A stretch of 64,000 nucleotides of DNA, from positions 14,662,626-14,726,625 of the forward strand of contig NC_030850.1 in assembly GCF_000208745.1 (NCBI RefSeq), written 5' to 3'. Shown here one piece after another: positions 53,184-64,000 of the stretch. Source of the stretch: Theobroma cacao (taxonomy: Eukaryota > Streptophyta > Magnoliopsida > Malvales > Malvaceae). A model generated the notes under the pieces. It saw nothing but the letters and a program-made list of their open reading frames with translations, did no database searches and was not told where the DNA came from. A program made the translations under genes and the position numbers. Each line of letters opens with the position of its first letter. Position 1 is the first letter of the stretch.

Positions 53184-56100
53184 ATGGCAATCCAAGGCAA
53201 GCCCCCTAGCCTCTTTTGCCATCAGTTTCAATGCTCCCTTTACTCGCCTACTGCTTCTAAATCACTTCTCTTCGGTGGGTCCTTCCAATCCAGGGCTCAA
53301 CATCTCTGTAGAAAACCTCTCAGACTTAGCTGCAGCAGATCAAACGCCAATGAGCCACAAGATGTACTCTTTCCTTTTGAGCTCTTTGGTGTACATTACT
53401 ATTGATTCAAACCAATAATTTGTATGTAAAAGATGTTATATTTTGCAGGATTATCTGATTGATGCACCTGTTTCGGCTGGTGATGGTTTTTCTTTTAGTG
53501 GAGGTAAGTATACATTCATATGACAATTAATTTTTTTTCTTAAAGTAATGCAGTAGGTAAGAACTTAATGATTGAATGAAAATATTTTTTTCTTTTTGTA
53601 CAGGAAAATATTCAGATGAGGCAAACCCATCTGATGAATGGTTTAAGCAAGGAAAATATGTGAGTAATGCATGCCTGCAGTCTGCAGATTGCCTGGGTTT
53701 TAGCTCTTAATTAGACAATGCCTTGGAGGTCTTTATTTTACTTAAAATGTCTGCTTGTAGGTTAAAGCTCATCCAGTTGGTGGCACTGGTGAGAAAGCTA
53801 AAGATCCAATTTTTGGACTAACCATGGGAGCTGGCTCTCAAGCCTCAGGAGATGTTTTTAGGTAAATGAAATTATTACTTTTAAATGCTGTTTTATAATT
53901 GATGCCGATAGGTTTAACATTGGTTTCCTTTTATTGAGTTTGATTATTGTTTTTTCTTAGTATTGATTTTAGGTTTCCATGAGGTCTGATCATTTGCAGG
54001 ATTGAAACATGCTCTCTATCTATATGATTTTATGAAATAGATGGTTTTGCGTGGAAAGTGGAAACGCTGACAATCATACCGTTATTTTGATTCATGGTTT
54101 CCCTTCACAGGTTAGTCCATTTCAATCTTACATTGTGTCTCAATGATTAGGAATCTTGAACCTCCTCGGTAACTAGCTTTGAGGTGCCTTTCCATACTGT
54201 AATACTTATCAGATCCTGGTCGAATTATGGTTGGTCTATAAGTGTGATGGTTTAGTTTTGTTGACAGGCATACTCCTATCGCAAAGTCCTTCCTGTTCTC
54301 TCCAAGAATTATCGTGCTATAGCTTTTGACTGGCTAGGTAAGATCAGATATTCATTGTGAATTATATCAGGAACGACCAAGTTCCGAATACAGTCATAGT
54401 TTGTGGTCTCGGTGTCTTGTGGGAAACTGTGAAGAATTCTTTGGTATCATTGTTTAAAGTAACCAGTAATGCCGGCTGATATTAATTGCACTTGCCTAAT
54501 AGCCTCTAAAATCTAATTAGTACTTTTTACGACACCGTAAAAGATGTACGAAATGGAGACTCTGTTCTGCTTAGATGATACTATCTACTTTTATCTGATC
54601 ACCATGTGAGTAAATAAAGGTTTGCTTTCGTTATGTATTTATGGTAAGAGGAGATTCATGTATTTTGACATAATCATCATTTAATAGGGTTTTCTAGAGA
54701 AATTGTTTACTCTTAGCCCAGAATTTGCTTCTAAAGGTGAAAGAGTTCAGTTTAGCTTACAAGCCATGGCAATTAGCAGATGAAACAGAAAATCATTGCA
54801 ATTGTCATACAATCTTTTTTTTGAAATTTAATTGTCATACAATCTTAAAAGGCATACAGATGCTTGTTTTATTTTTTGCTGATTTTTCATCTTCATATAG
54901 ATGAGAATATTTTGGGTGCATGTGCTTTACTTCATGATTGAGTCTTCAAATACCATAAATCACATACAAGATTGTCTTCAATGGACCGCTTTTGGTGATA
55001 TCATAGAAGACCTGCATTTTGAATTCCTTAGTACTTAAAAATTTTCATTGAAGACCTGCATTTCGTAAGTTAAGACCTACGGATGGAGAACCTGGATAGT
55101 ACTTTTAGCCTTTTGGGACAGAATAAGTATTCATTATTATAAAGCAGATGATGACGGTTTATAGGATTTCTCAATGTTGTTTCTTTCAAATATTAATCTC
55201 CTTTAATTTCAGACTGCATATCATCCATACAGTTTTAAATTAATATAAGGTAATGGTGACAGCTTCTCTGCCTGCTTCTTACATCCCTTGTTCTACAGGT
55301 TTTGGATTTTCTGATAAGCCTCAACCCAGATATGGATTTGACTACTCATTGGGTGGTAATTGCTTTACATGCCTGGAAATTAAATCTAGTTTTGACGACT
55401 TTATTAACAAAATAAAAGCGTAAGAAATGAGAATAATGCTTATCTACATCCTCAAAAAAATTTTCATCCCTAGCAGAATATGTCTCAGCATTGGAGTCCT
55501 TTGTTAATGAAGTTGCTCCGAATAAAGTTTCACTTGTTGTCCAGGTATGTTGTCTTTCTGTATATATAGACAAGTGGACATAGAGTTAACCTTGTAAATT
55601 ATGTAACATATAACTAAAACGCTTTTGATCTTTTATGTTTTCAGGGCTATTTTTCACCAGTGGTTGTTAAATATGCCAGCAAGCATCAGGAAAAGCTTAA
55701 TGATCTAATTCTCCTCAATCCTCCTGTATGAACATCCTGAAACTTTAGTACTTGCATTATTGACTTTCCTTGTGCTACCAACTATAGTTTGGATTATATA
55801 ACTGTAACCAACTTGGCATACCTAACAATTACTTTTTTAACCTTGGTTATTGCAGCTAACAGCCAAACATGCCAATCTTCCCTCGACATTATCCATATTC
55901 AGCAACTTTTTGCTGGGTGAAATTTTTTCTCAGGTAAGCACGAATGCATGATATATATGGAATTTACTAAACAAATGAGGTGTCTATGCTACAGCATATG
56001 TTTTCTTGCATGTACTTGTGTTTATGAAATGGAATATAGACAACTATCAATTCATTTTCATAAATTATTGTTTAACTGCTCCTAAGTGGTACCATGTAAC

Positions 56101-56896
56101 AAACATTTTTAATGGCTTGTTCTTCTGCTGAAATAGGATCCTTTGAGGGCCAGTGATAAGGCCCTGACCAGCTGCGGTCCTTATGCGATGAAAGAGGATG
56201 ATGCAATGGTTTATAGAAGACCTTATCTCACATCTGGTTCCTCTGGATTTGCACTAAATGCAATCAGTAGGGCCATGAAAAAAGAGCTTAAGGTGGATTT
56301 ATCATTTATAATTTTAATTGTTTATTTTGTCCAAGTTGCACCTAACAGCTTCGACTTTGAGTCTGTGTTCACTCTTTCGAGGGAATCCTCTACCATAGTA
56401 AATTCCATTGTGTTGATTCATTAATATAGCATTTGTCTGTTTTATCTTTCGTATATTTGTCATCATAGGAGGTGCTGCTAAAAGCTCTTCTGTCTACCAC
56501 ATTATCATGGTTGCTTATTTGACAGGCCTATGTGGAAGAAATGAAAGTGATTCTTATGGATAAAAGTTGGAAAGTTCAAACCACAGTCTGTTGGGGCCAG
56601 AGAGACCGTTGGTTGAGCTATGATCAAGTCGAAGATCTCTGCGAAAGTTCAAACCATAAGCTGATTGATCTTCCAATGGTACAAACTTCCCACATTACTG
56701 TTCACCCTTAGATGACTTCTGTGATGAAAAAATTACAGGGGCATGTTTCTGAGGTCTCACCTGCAGAAAACAAATTCACATTACTGTTCACTTGACTGGT
56801 TGCTTTCTGCAGGCAGGGCATCATGTACAGGAGGATTGTGGTGAAGAAATTGGAGGAATCATTTCTGGAGTTATCAGCCGAAGGATCCTCAGGTGA
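53184..56896 (+). CDS. Chloroplast alpha/beta-hydrolase-fold protein (haloalkane dehalogenase-like)
   Basis: Thirteen exons are 53184-53363, 53449-53503, 53604-53659, 53761-53861, 54041-54110, 54268-54337, 55299-55355, 55477-55544, 55645-55725, 55856-55933, 56137-56292, 56526-56678 and 56813-56896. They join in phase to 402 residues. The Ser/Arg-rich N-terminus looks like a plastid transit peptide. The fold is shown by VILIHGFPSQ (oxyanion HG, about 149), DWLGFGFSDKP, and the C-terminal GHHVQED His (about 378-379). The nucleophile elbow reads VVQGYFS (about 218-223) instead of GxSxG or xxDxG, so the usual Asp/Ser nucleophile is absent. Family members resembling Arabidopsis At4g12830 are annotated as hydrolases, but the substrate is unknown. 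It lies downstream of PsaL as in Arabidopsis. Confidence 0.9.
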
Positions 56897-57525
56897 TACG
56901 TTATGATTGCTTTTGAGCTCTCGGCACTCCAAACAGTGATTCTTATTTCGTCCATGAAAGCAATTTCATTTTAAGGCTTAAGCCTTTTAAAGCTTGCATT
57001 CCACGCAAGATTCGTTTGAGCTGTGTTGACATTCTTGTAAGAAATCAATTATTTAGAATCATTAGCATGCCTGCAGTGGGGGACCGCTAGTCCAAGCAAT
57101 ATTATTCCCCTTGAGAACTTCAAATAAAGAATCTTTGCCTTTCCATGGATTTAAACTTCTCAGATCAGTTGTAAAAGGTTGCAGCCCATAATATCTTCTC
57201 AAGTGGTAGGATAATATCTTTATTAAGTAGGTTACTTGCTGGTTGAAAGGTAAGATGCATTGATTTTATGCCTTCCCCCTCAACTCAGCTGTTTCAATCA
57301 ACAGATAAAGCACTCTCAACAGGACAAAAATCAGAGAATCACTAAGCAAACAAAAAGATTCTTTGCATCAAGAAAACATGGTGGTTAGGCATAGCTAACT
57401 ATTGAATAGCAAAGGTTCAACAAATTTAGGAGGTTCTACCTTCCCACATTTGAAGTCAACCTTCTCATACCACTAAACATGCAGTCTTTCCAACAGAAAA
57501 ATTAAGGAGAAAAACGCAAAAGATA
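56897..57525. other. Convergent 3' spacer
   Basis: 3' UTRs of the hydrolase (+) and the small membrane protein (-). No additional gene is visible. Confidence 0.6.
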
Positions 57526-57846
57526 TTAAAGAGAAAGCAGAGAGGGCTTATACCACAGCGTCACCAGAAAAAACACTAGCAGCAGGACGAGGCCCCAAGG
57601 CACATCCCACCCTCCAGCATGACGAAGACCGCTCCACTTGGTTGTTTTAAAGTTAGCCGTGGCTAACCCATCCTTAAATTGGTTGAGGATGAGAAGCGAA
57701 AGCAAAGCCCACAAAGCGAGGAGTGCCTGCACGATGATCATCCATTGCTTCCGCCCAGACTTGTAGCTTGAAACAGATGGAAGAATCAAGAACAGCAAAA
57801 GGATGCAGGAAATGGTGATCAAAGGCAAAGGAAGCCCCATTAACAT
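57526..57846 (-). CDS. Small three-helix membrane protein, function unknown
   Basis: An intronless minus-strand frame of 106 residues. The ATG at 57846 is the first true ATG; the codon three positions upstream is GTG. Hydrophobic helices lie at about residues 7-25, 35-54 and 84-99, with a basic YKSGRKQ loop between the first two and a Lys/Arg/Trp-rich loop (KTTKWSGLRHAGGWDVPW) before the third. I do not recognise the family. The length, clean helices, a TATA box about 90 bp upstream and low interruption argue for a real gene. It lies between the hydrolase and the DUF707 gene. Confidence 0.7.
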   Translation of the reverse strand: MLMGLPLPLITISCILLLFLILPSVSSYKSGRKQWMIIVQALLALWALLSLLILNQFKDGLATANFKTTKWSGLRHAGGWDVPWGLVLLLVFFLVTLWYKPSLLSL

Positions 57847-57930
57847 TGTGGCCACGCTTGGGTTTTTTTGGTTTTGCTTAATGCTTAACCTAGGCTTCCC
57901 ATGCAGTTGTAGTTAGCAACCAACCAGCCC

Positions 57931-57943
57931 TTTATATATAATA
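57931..57943 (-). promoter_or_regulatory. TATA box of the small membrane protein gene
   Basis: On the minus strand it reads ATTATATATAAAG, about 90 bp before the start codon at 57846, a normal distance for a plant TATA box with a short 5' UTR. Confidence 0.6.
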
Positions 57944-58434
57944 ATTGGGTTTTTGGTTTCGTAATAGCAATACATTAATTTCATATTTTCTTGAGTCGAT
58001 AAGTTAAAAGATCTATCAGAGTTAAGCATGCTAGGAAATGGTCCAATTATAATTTAGTCAAACAGCAAGGTATCAGTGAAACAAATGCTTCAGAATTGAA
58101 CAAAAAGAGGAGACTGATTTTCGGAGTTTTTTTATTTTCATAATTGAAATTTGCATTTATCCATACAGTTGATCTTCATCGTCCAGTAAAACTATCTAAA
58201 TAAAAATTAGCCACAGCCCAAGGGTTTGCTACAATAAAGAAGCTTTTAACATCATTTTCTGGGTATTACATAACTAATTTAGTGTATTTATAGTACAACA
58301 CAAGTTTCCTATAGATGCTTTTTGAGTATAATTCTTCTTGTTTTATTCCTTGCTTTGAAAATGCCCCTGTTTGTGACTCTTTACATGCACGTTCAGAACT
58401 GAATTCTTCCTCTAATCCTCTTATATGATCATTA
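57944..58434. other. Spacer between small membrane protein promoter and DUF707 3' end
   Basis: Holds the upstream promoter of the small gene and the 3' UTR of the DUF707 gene. No further gene is seen. Confidence 0.55.
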
Positions 58435-61400
58435 CTACTGCTTTTTTGTGGATGGTTCGTACGGATCAAACCAACATTTATCTTGCTTCACAGCTCTCTT
58501 CCATCTGTTTTTGAAGATCTCTAATTCAATGAAGGATTGCTTTCTGACCTGTGGAAAACAATTTTCCAGACAATGAATTAATGAATGTCAAGAGGCCTCT
58601 GGCCATCAATAGCTATAGAGTGAAGTGCGCTTGAAAGCTGTGCATAAAGAGTAAGTTCAAGGCTTACCTCAGATCTTCCACCAGGCTCACTGGAAGGTGA
58701 TGGTACCTGCAAATCCAAAGGCCATTAAAGAATAATTAGGAGAGATAAAGAATTGCATGGTCATCCCCTTAGTTTAGAGCAAACCCTTTCGGTCACGAAA
58801 CTTAATCCAACCCAGTATGAAATCAAATCCTAAGCTCAGGTTGGACTTGATTTGACTTGTAAACTGAATTGGGTTAGATCAGGTTAGACTTGAAAATGGT
58901 ATATGTTCTGATTGGACTTTGTTAGATAATTATCATCTGAAGATGGGGTTTGTACAGATTGCAATGCCTCAGGTATAGAACTACTCATGCGGTATTGTCA
59001 ATATGATCCACAAATTCTTGAAGAAGAGATTGCTTTTCATCATTAAAGACTTAAAGTATCAAGTGTATAATGGATGAGACGAGCAAGTGGTATGGAATAA
59101 CTCATGGTTGACCTAGTGTTTGCCTCTCTGTTACCCTGTAATGTACAATCAAGGTCTAGGGTTCACCCCCCTCCCCCTTGGCCTTGTCCATATGTATTAA
59201 AAATAAAGCATATGATCCAGGGGAGCCTTTGGAAAATGCTAAATCCATCTCTGGATTAAATTGAGATACAAGCAAACCAAAGTTTCAAACTTTGTAAGCA
59301 CTTCAGTCGATTGATCAAATTGAGGAGCCATATCTACAATGACATTAATTAATAAAGTTTCTTACCTCGTTTGCTGCCACACCTCCAAGGGTGGGAAGAG
59401 CATTGTGAACTAAGTACTCAGAATCAACAATTCCAATTTTTTGAGTTCGATCACCCTGTCAAATAAAGCTTCATAATAAGAAACATCTTGAGAATATCTT
59501 TTATAAAAAGAAGGAAAGGCATGATTGAAGGTATAGAATTGCCTGTGCACAGTAACCAAGCTGAAAGTCCACTCCCCATCCATAAACCAGGTCACTCTGA
59601 AATGGGGAAAACCAAGAATGAGAGGACAGATAAATTAATGGCTAAGCTTTATGAAAAAATAAAGCCATGTTAGACAGGCTTTTAAGGAACTTAGAAGTTT
59701 ATTCACATTGGACCAAACCATATCACTGGTAAGAAGGATCTAAGCTGCATTGATTCAACCGAACAAGAAATATCCCACCTTCCACCTTATTCTTAGAAAT
59801 TTGAAATAAACAAACAACCTAACCATCCCTGCATTATCTTTTATTTGAGCCATTGACATTAATAACATAGCTATTAAATTATAAAATGGTCATGATTGTT
59901 TACTCTATTTTAATCAACCTTCAATTTTTTCTATTAGCATTAGTATCAACTTTCTAGTTTGGATAACGTACCTGAATCATATGCCATGCACAGCGCCAAG
60001 ATGCTCTGGAGAAAACAGGAGCCATCATTTCTACAAATCTGTAATATGCAATGTCAGTTTCTTTTAGTCCATGTGAATAGATAATTAAATTGCGTACAGC
60101 ATATTGAGCAAGAATTCAAGGAAACTTTAAAGTAAGGAAAGAGGTATATATTACATATTATGGGATTGAACTATCAACAGAAAAAGACAGGTAGATATTA
60201 CCCTGTACAAGGAGGACCTGTGCTGTTTTCATTGCATCTCGTCCTACCAATCACCTCGTATGTCCTCCTGTCAAATATACACAAGTTAGAAATATGCACA
60301 GAAAGGTTTACTTCGAGCAAAAGCAGGGGATAAAAGTGATGACAAGCTTCCAGAAATTCATGAGAATAATTATACAAATCAAGTTATTACTAGGATAAGC
60401 TGCCCAGCTCTACAAATGCAATTAACTTAAAGTAAAAGCACTCCAACATTATCATGAGACAAAACATTTCCTCATTCCCGAATAGAATTTAGTTAGGAAG
60501 ATAGTGAACCTGTGTACTGTTGATTTTTTGTCTCTTGCTGTAATTGGATGATGCAGCTCTGACTTCTCAACATCAAGCGCAGGCTGTGATATTTCAAGTC
60601 CTTCCTTTTTAATTATTGAAAGATATCTGCATTTTAAGTAATTAAGAGGAGAGAATCAGTTTTTAAATGGTTATGAAGTAAATCCCCAACTTGTCTCCCT
60701 TCTCCAAAGTGAAATAAACTAAAGTATTTGGCGTTTGTGATAATTAAGCTTCGTGTATGTTGCCAAAAAGAACTAAAGTTTCAAGCATTTTTATTGTACT
60801 GGATTATAACCTTTCTAGTTACCCTTTAATGATTCTATGAATAATGATGATAAAGTTTTCGATAAGGCCTTGTACAGAAAGGTCTTCAAAATTTATTACA
60901 AAGGTTTGCACACCTTATGCCAGTGTTTAGCAATGAACTTCGGGGAGATGCAGAATATCATTTAAAATCAAAGTAAAGAAAAATTTATATTTTCATGTAC
61001 TTGTAAACTTATTTACAAAACCCAAATGTTTTTGAAAGCCGTGAGTCTTTCGAAAATATGGTTTTACACAATTAACTCATGTTTTGATGCGTTATCATCA
61101 AAGTAAAAAGGTCTTTTAAGAACATAATTTCGATAAAAATTGTGCTTTAAAAACAAAATTTAAATGAATATGGTTTTTTAAACATATTTTTAAATGTGGT
61201 CTGATAAATAGATAAGTTTAACGGACGATGGGTCTGGGGATATGTCTTTATTTAGCCGGTCATAATTATTGACTAGATTTTTGTCATTCCCTGCCCACAG
61301 GCCAGGCCTTGATGAGCCATTGAACCTTCAAGCACAGCACAATCTTTAAACTCTGAGAATCAAACTTCAGTTTCTTACAATTAGATGTTAGTTCTGGTGT

Positions 61401-63803
61401 AGGTGAAGCAGTGATGTAAACCAATTTATATGCTTTTACAAGCAAGCAAAGGATTGTATCAAATCACTACTAAAGGATATGAAAAGCAACAAAGCAAGAC
61501 TTGCACAACAAACCTTGCTGCATTAAAGTGATCGACTCCAAGGTCTTCATCCCACAGGAAGATGTAGGAATACTCTGAAACAATATCTGGATGTAAAAAG
61601 CGCTTTGCAAACCACCTAATTCATGAGAGCACATTATACTGTGCCAAGTTATCCAGAACTGAATCGACATATATAAAAGATTTTTCAAATCTAAAGCTAA
61701 TGAACATTTACCACTTAGTTTGATTAACAGCAGACACGTGTATAGCAAGGTCATTCCACTCTAAGTCCTTCCACTGGTCCACAATCCCATCATAATGGAA
61801 AAGCATCACAACAAAATCACTCGCTGGAAACTGTGACATGGAACAAAAGGAGGAAAAAAGGGATGTATGACATAAATCTAACTTAAATAATGCAACAAAA
61901 GAATGACATTTAGCATAAATCTAAAATAATAACGTAAAATATAAAGTCTTTCTTTTCACCTTCTTGACGATTTTGTTTACACTTTCTTTTTGCTTGATTC
62001 CAACTGCAATGGCTAATAAGTTCATTGACAACTTTGGCTTCTAAACAAAAGTAAAGGGGAATGGATTAATGAAACAGCTATATTACAAATGTCCATTATA
62101 AAATCAACTTAACATGTTGAAAATAACAAAATACAAAACTTATGACGGAACAGCATTGTTCTGATGGAGGATGTAAACTGAGAAAGAAAGGGGAATAGTA
62201 TGTCTCTTCTTATTACTTTATATGAGTTTTAAACTGCATTTTTAACAATAGTAAAGGACATATTTGGGAAAATAAAAAAAGGGTAAATACATACATAGGC
62301 TTAGTCACTTAGCCACAAGTCTGCAAGAGTATAGCCAGATAGCACTAAAGATTCTAAAAGCTTATCACAGCTTGACCAGAAAACCAAGTCCCAATCAATG
62401 TTCCCATTGTTTTACTGTTGACAGTTGGCAGCTGATGCTTCTTGTAAATTTAAAATTTATAGAGATTCCAGACCAGAAAAAACAAACTAGGCAAAGTTGT
62501 AAACCACAGTAGATAAAAATGGAGGTCAGAGTTTAGTCAGATAGGGAGAGTCCAATTGTGGCAATATCCAGTGCTAGAAGTGGAAGAAGACACTGACACA
62601 TATGGATCGTCTCAGCTTACAAAATGCTAAACTAAAAGGAACAAATGCAAATCTATATGCCACTAACCAGACTAACCTGAAGCCAAATAGTCTGAAATAA
62701 GAAAAATAAAGTCATTATTAGCTAATACCATCTTGCAAAAGGAACAGTAATTGTGCAGCCATAATGGTTTAGAAGACAAAGTGGACAACTGGAAAAATTG
62801 TAATGCACTTTCACTGGGGAATGCATAACTACCAAAGGATTAATGTTGTCATTAATATAAGCAACAAAACAGCTTACCTTCTTATTCTGTAGGCCCCATA
62901 ATGGTCGCATTTCCAAGTCAGATGTCTCAGAAATAATTCCCTTAGGTAATGCCTCACTTCCATAAGCCCTACACTGAGTCTAAGCTCAAGCGACAGGAAA
63001 AAGGAATGCTTAAGAGATTCATGTACACAAGTAAAACATATACATAACATAAAATATACCAAACAAACCTCACAAATCTTAGGTCTTTTATACTGCAAAA
63101 CAATAACTGATCTCCATCCTAAAATTCTCTGCACAAAGAAGGCCCCAATTCACACATTATTTACTTGATTATAGGAAACATAATACAGCAGTTTGCAAGA
63201 AAGGGTTGGTATGGAGCCCTTTTTTTTCCCCTTATTTTAATAATTAGATTAAAACTTACTTAGGCATATTTAGCATGCAAGAACTAGATAAAGAAAATAA
63301 ATGAAAACTACAAATAGGAAAAGAAGTAACTTCTGAGTTCTGTTGTCAGAGAAACCAAGAGAAAATCCTTTCTTTGTGAGGGTCGGTTAGATTTCAACTT
63401 TATGCAAACCGTGCTTAGACATGTATACCTCTTTATAGTCTGTGATTATAAATGCACTTCCTATGAAGAAGGCTGCAGAAAGCAAAAGAATCATGGGGAG
63501 GAATCGGTGTGTAAATAATCTCTGCCTTCTAGGTTCTGCCTTTAGAGATATCTGAGAACAAGAGGAAACAAAGAAGATAAGACAGGATAAGATGCAAAAT
63601 AGTTTTCATTTTATTTTTCTTTGAAGAGGTTGCACTTCAGACTACAGAGACAAAAGGAAAATGTTCTTCCAAAACCATATTCGAGGGACCATTTATGAAA
63701 ATTATATTTATTGTTGGGCATTAATGAGAAATGAGACACATACAATTTTATCTTTCCTGACAGCAATCCCAGGCTTCCAAAGGACAAGTAAAGACAGTAT
63801 CAT
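58435..63803 (-). CDS. DUF707 protein (lysine-ketoglutarate reductase trans-splicing related)
   Basis: Minus-strand exons: 63744-63803 (first, tentative), 63429-63551, 63069-63128, 62878-62979, 61960-62040, 61712-61830, 61514-61615, 60510-60626, 60202-60267, 59972-60038, 59543-59596, 59366-59455, 58668-58706 and 58435-58548. They join in phase to 397 residues, the usual family size. A signal-anchor helix (FLPMILLLSAAFFIGSAFII) suggests a type II Golgi-like membrane protein. Family motifs follow: NLLAIAVGIKQK, VVMLFHYDG, VNQTKWWFAKRFLHP, YIFLWDEDLGVDHF, GLEISQPALD, GPPCTGFVEMMAPVFSR, GWGVDFQLGYCAQ, and IGIVDSEYLVHN. The WDEDL (DxD-like) motif and fold hint at a glycosyltransferase. The intron after GYCAQ starts with GC (CAG|GCAAT). 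The closest match I recall is Arabidopsis At4g12840. The start codon is the least certain part. Confidence 0.88.
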
Positions 63804-64000
63804 AGGTTTTGCATGCCAATATTAAGAAGTTTCATAAACTACCACTCAAAAACAATTAAAAACAAGTATATCTCAGGGTACAATTTGTTAATGCAGGTAG
63901 TTGGTATGAGGAGTAGTTAAATTCCTCAAGATGCAAGGAGGAAAAGGCATTCATTAGGGGTTCCAACAGAGTTGAGATATACCAAATAAAATTTAAAATT
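63804..64000 (-). other. Upstream region of the DUF707 gene
   Basis: AT-rich, cut by the window edge. A non-coding 5' exon or the promoter could lie here or beyond the window. Confidence 0.4.

Noticed and set aside
57847..57855. Three-codon longer start for the small membrane protein
   Set aside because: The first codon there is GTG, which is not a normal plant nuclear start. The ATG at 57846 is preferred.
1..64000. tRNA, rRNA or microRNA genes
   Set aside because: No cloverleaf with A and B boxes or rRNA segment was recognised on either strand. The hairpins in the MULE are far longer than microRNA precursors.

Overview
The window is nuclear DNA of a flowering plant, most likely a eudicot. 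Genes have many GT-AG introns and AT-rich intergenic DNA, and the gene set is plant-specific: a nuclear photosystem I subunit with a chloroplast transit peptide, a TROL-like rhodanese, ATG10 and ZIP4/SPO22. About 40% of the window is transposable-element DNA. I cannot name the species.

Host genes, left to right: a ZIP4/SPO22 meiotic TPR protein (5403-9206, +); an STR4A/TROL-like thylakoid rhodanese protein (10734-13185, +); the autophagy E2-like enzyme ATG10 (29736-32138, +); a TlyA/FtsJ-like RNA methyltransferase (32658-35856, -); photosystem I PsaL (40361-41099, +); a chloroplast alpha/beta-hydrolase-fold protein (53184-56896, +); a small three-helix membrane protein (57526-57846, -); and a DUF707 protein (58435-63803, -). 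Exon phases close exactly for every multi-exon model. The pairs STR4A/TlyA and PsaL/hydrolase/DUF707 recall Arabidopsis neighbours (At3g25470-80 and At4g12800-12840, from memory), so the gene order looks ancestral, with transposons wedged in.

Transposon blocks: (1) a decayed Ty1/copia element, cut by the window edge, at 1-2770. (2) A nested block at 13885-29285 between STR4A and ATG10. Its core is a 12.35-kb Mutator-like element (MULE, 14681-27033) with degenerate terminal inverted repeats and a 10-bp target-site duplication. It carries a MuDR-type transposase (-), a DUF1985/Ulp1-protease gene (+), mirrored arrays of minisatellites with a GCGTGTCAC core, and two hairpins. (3) Two short relatives of that MULE at 36282-39108 with the same minisatellite core. 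(4) A Ty3/gypsy chromovirus (42827-48653) inserted into the gag of an older copia-type element (LTRs at 41737-42091 and 52219-52591).

The most unusual feature is the hairpin at 21808-22359 inside the MULE. Both arms encode a fragment resembling a plant RNA-dependent RNA polymerase of the RDR2 type, fused to a piece of the MULE's own DUF1985 exon and then inverted. A transcript would fold into a long dsRNA matching a host silencing gene. Whether it acts as a decoy or suppressor, or is just a relic, cannot be told from sequence alone.
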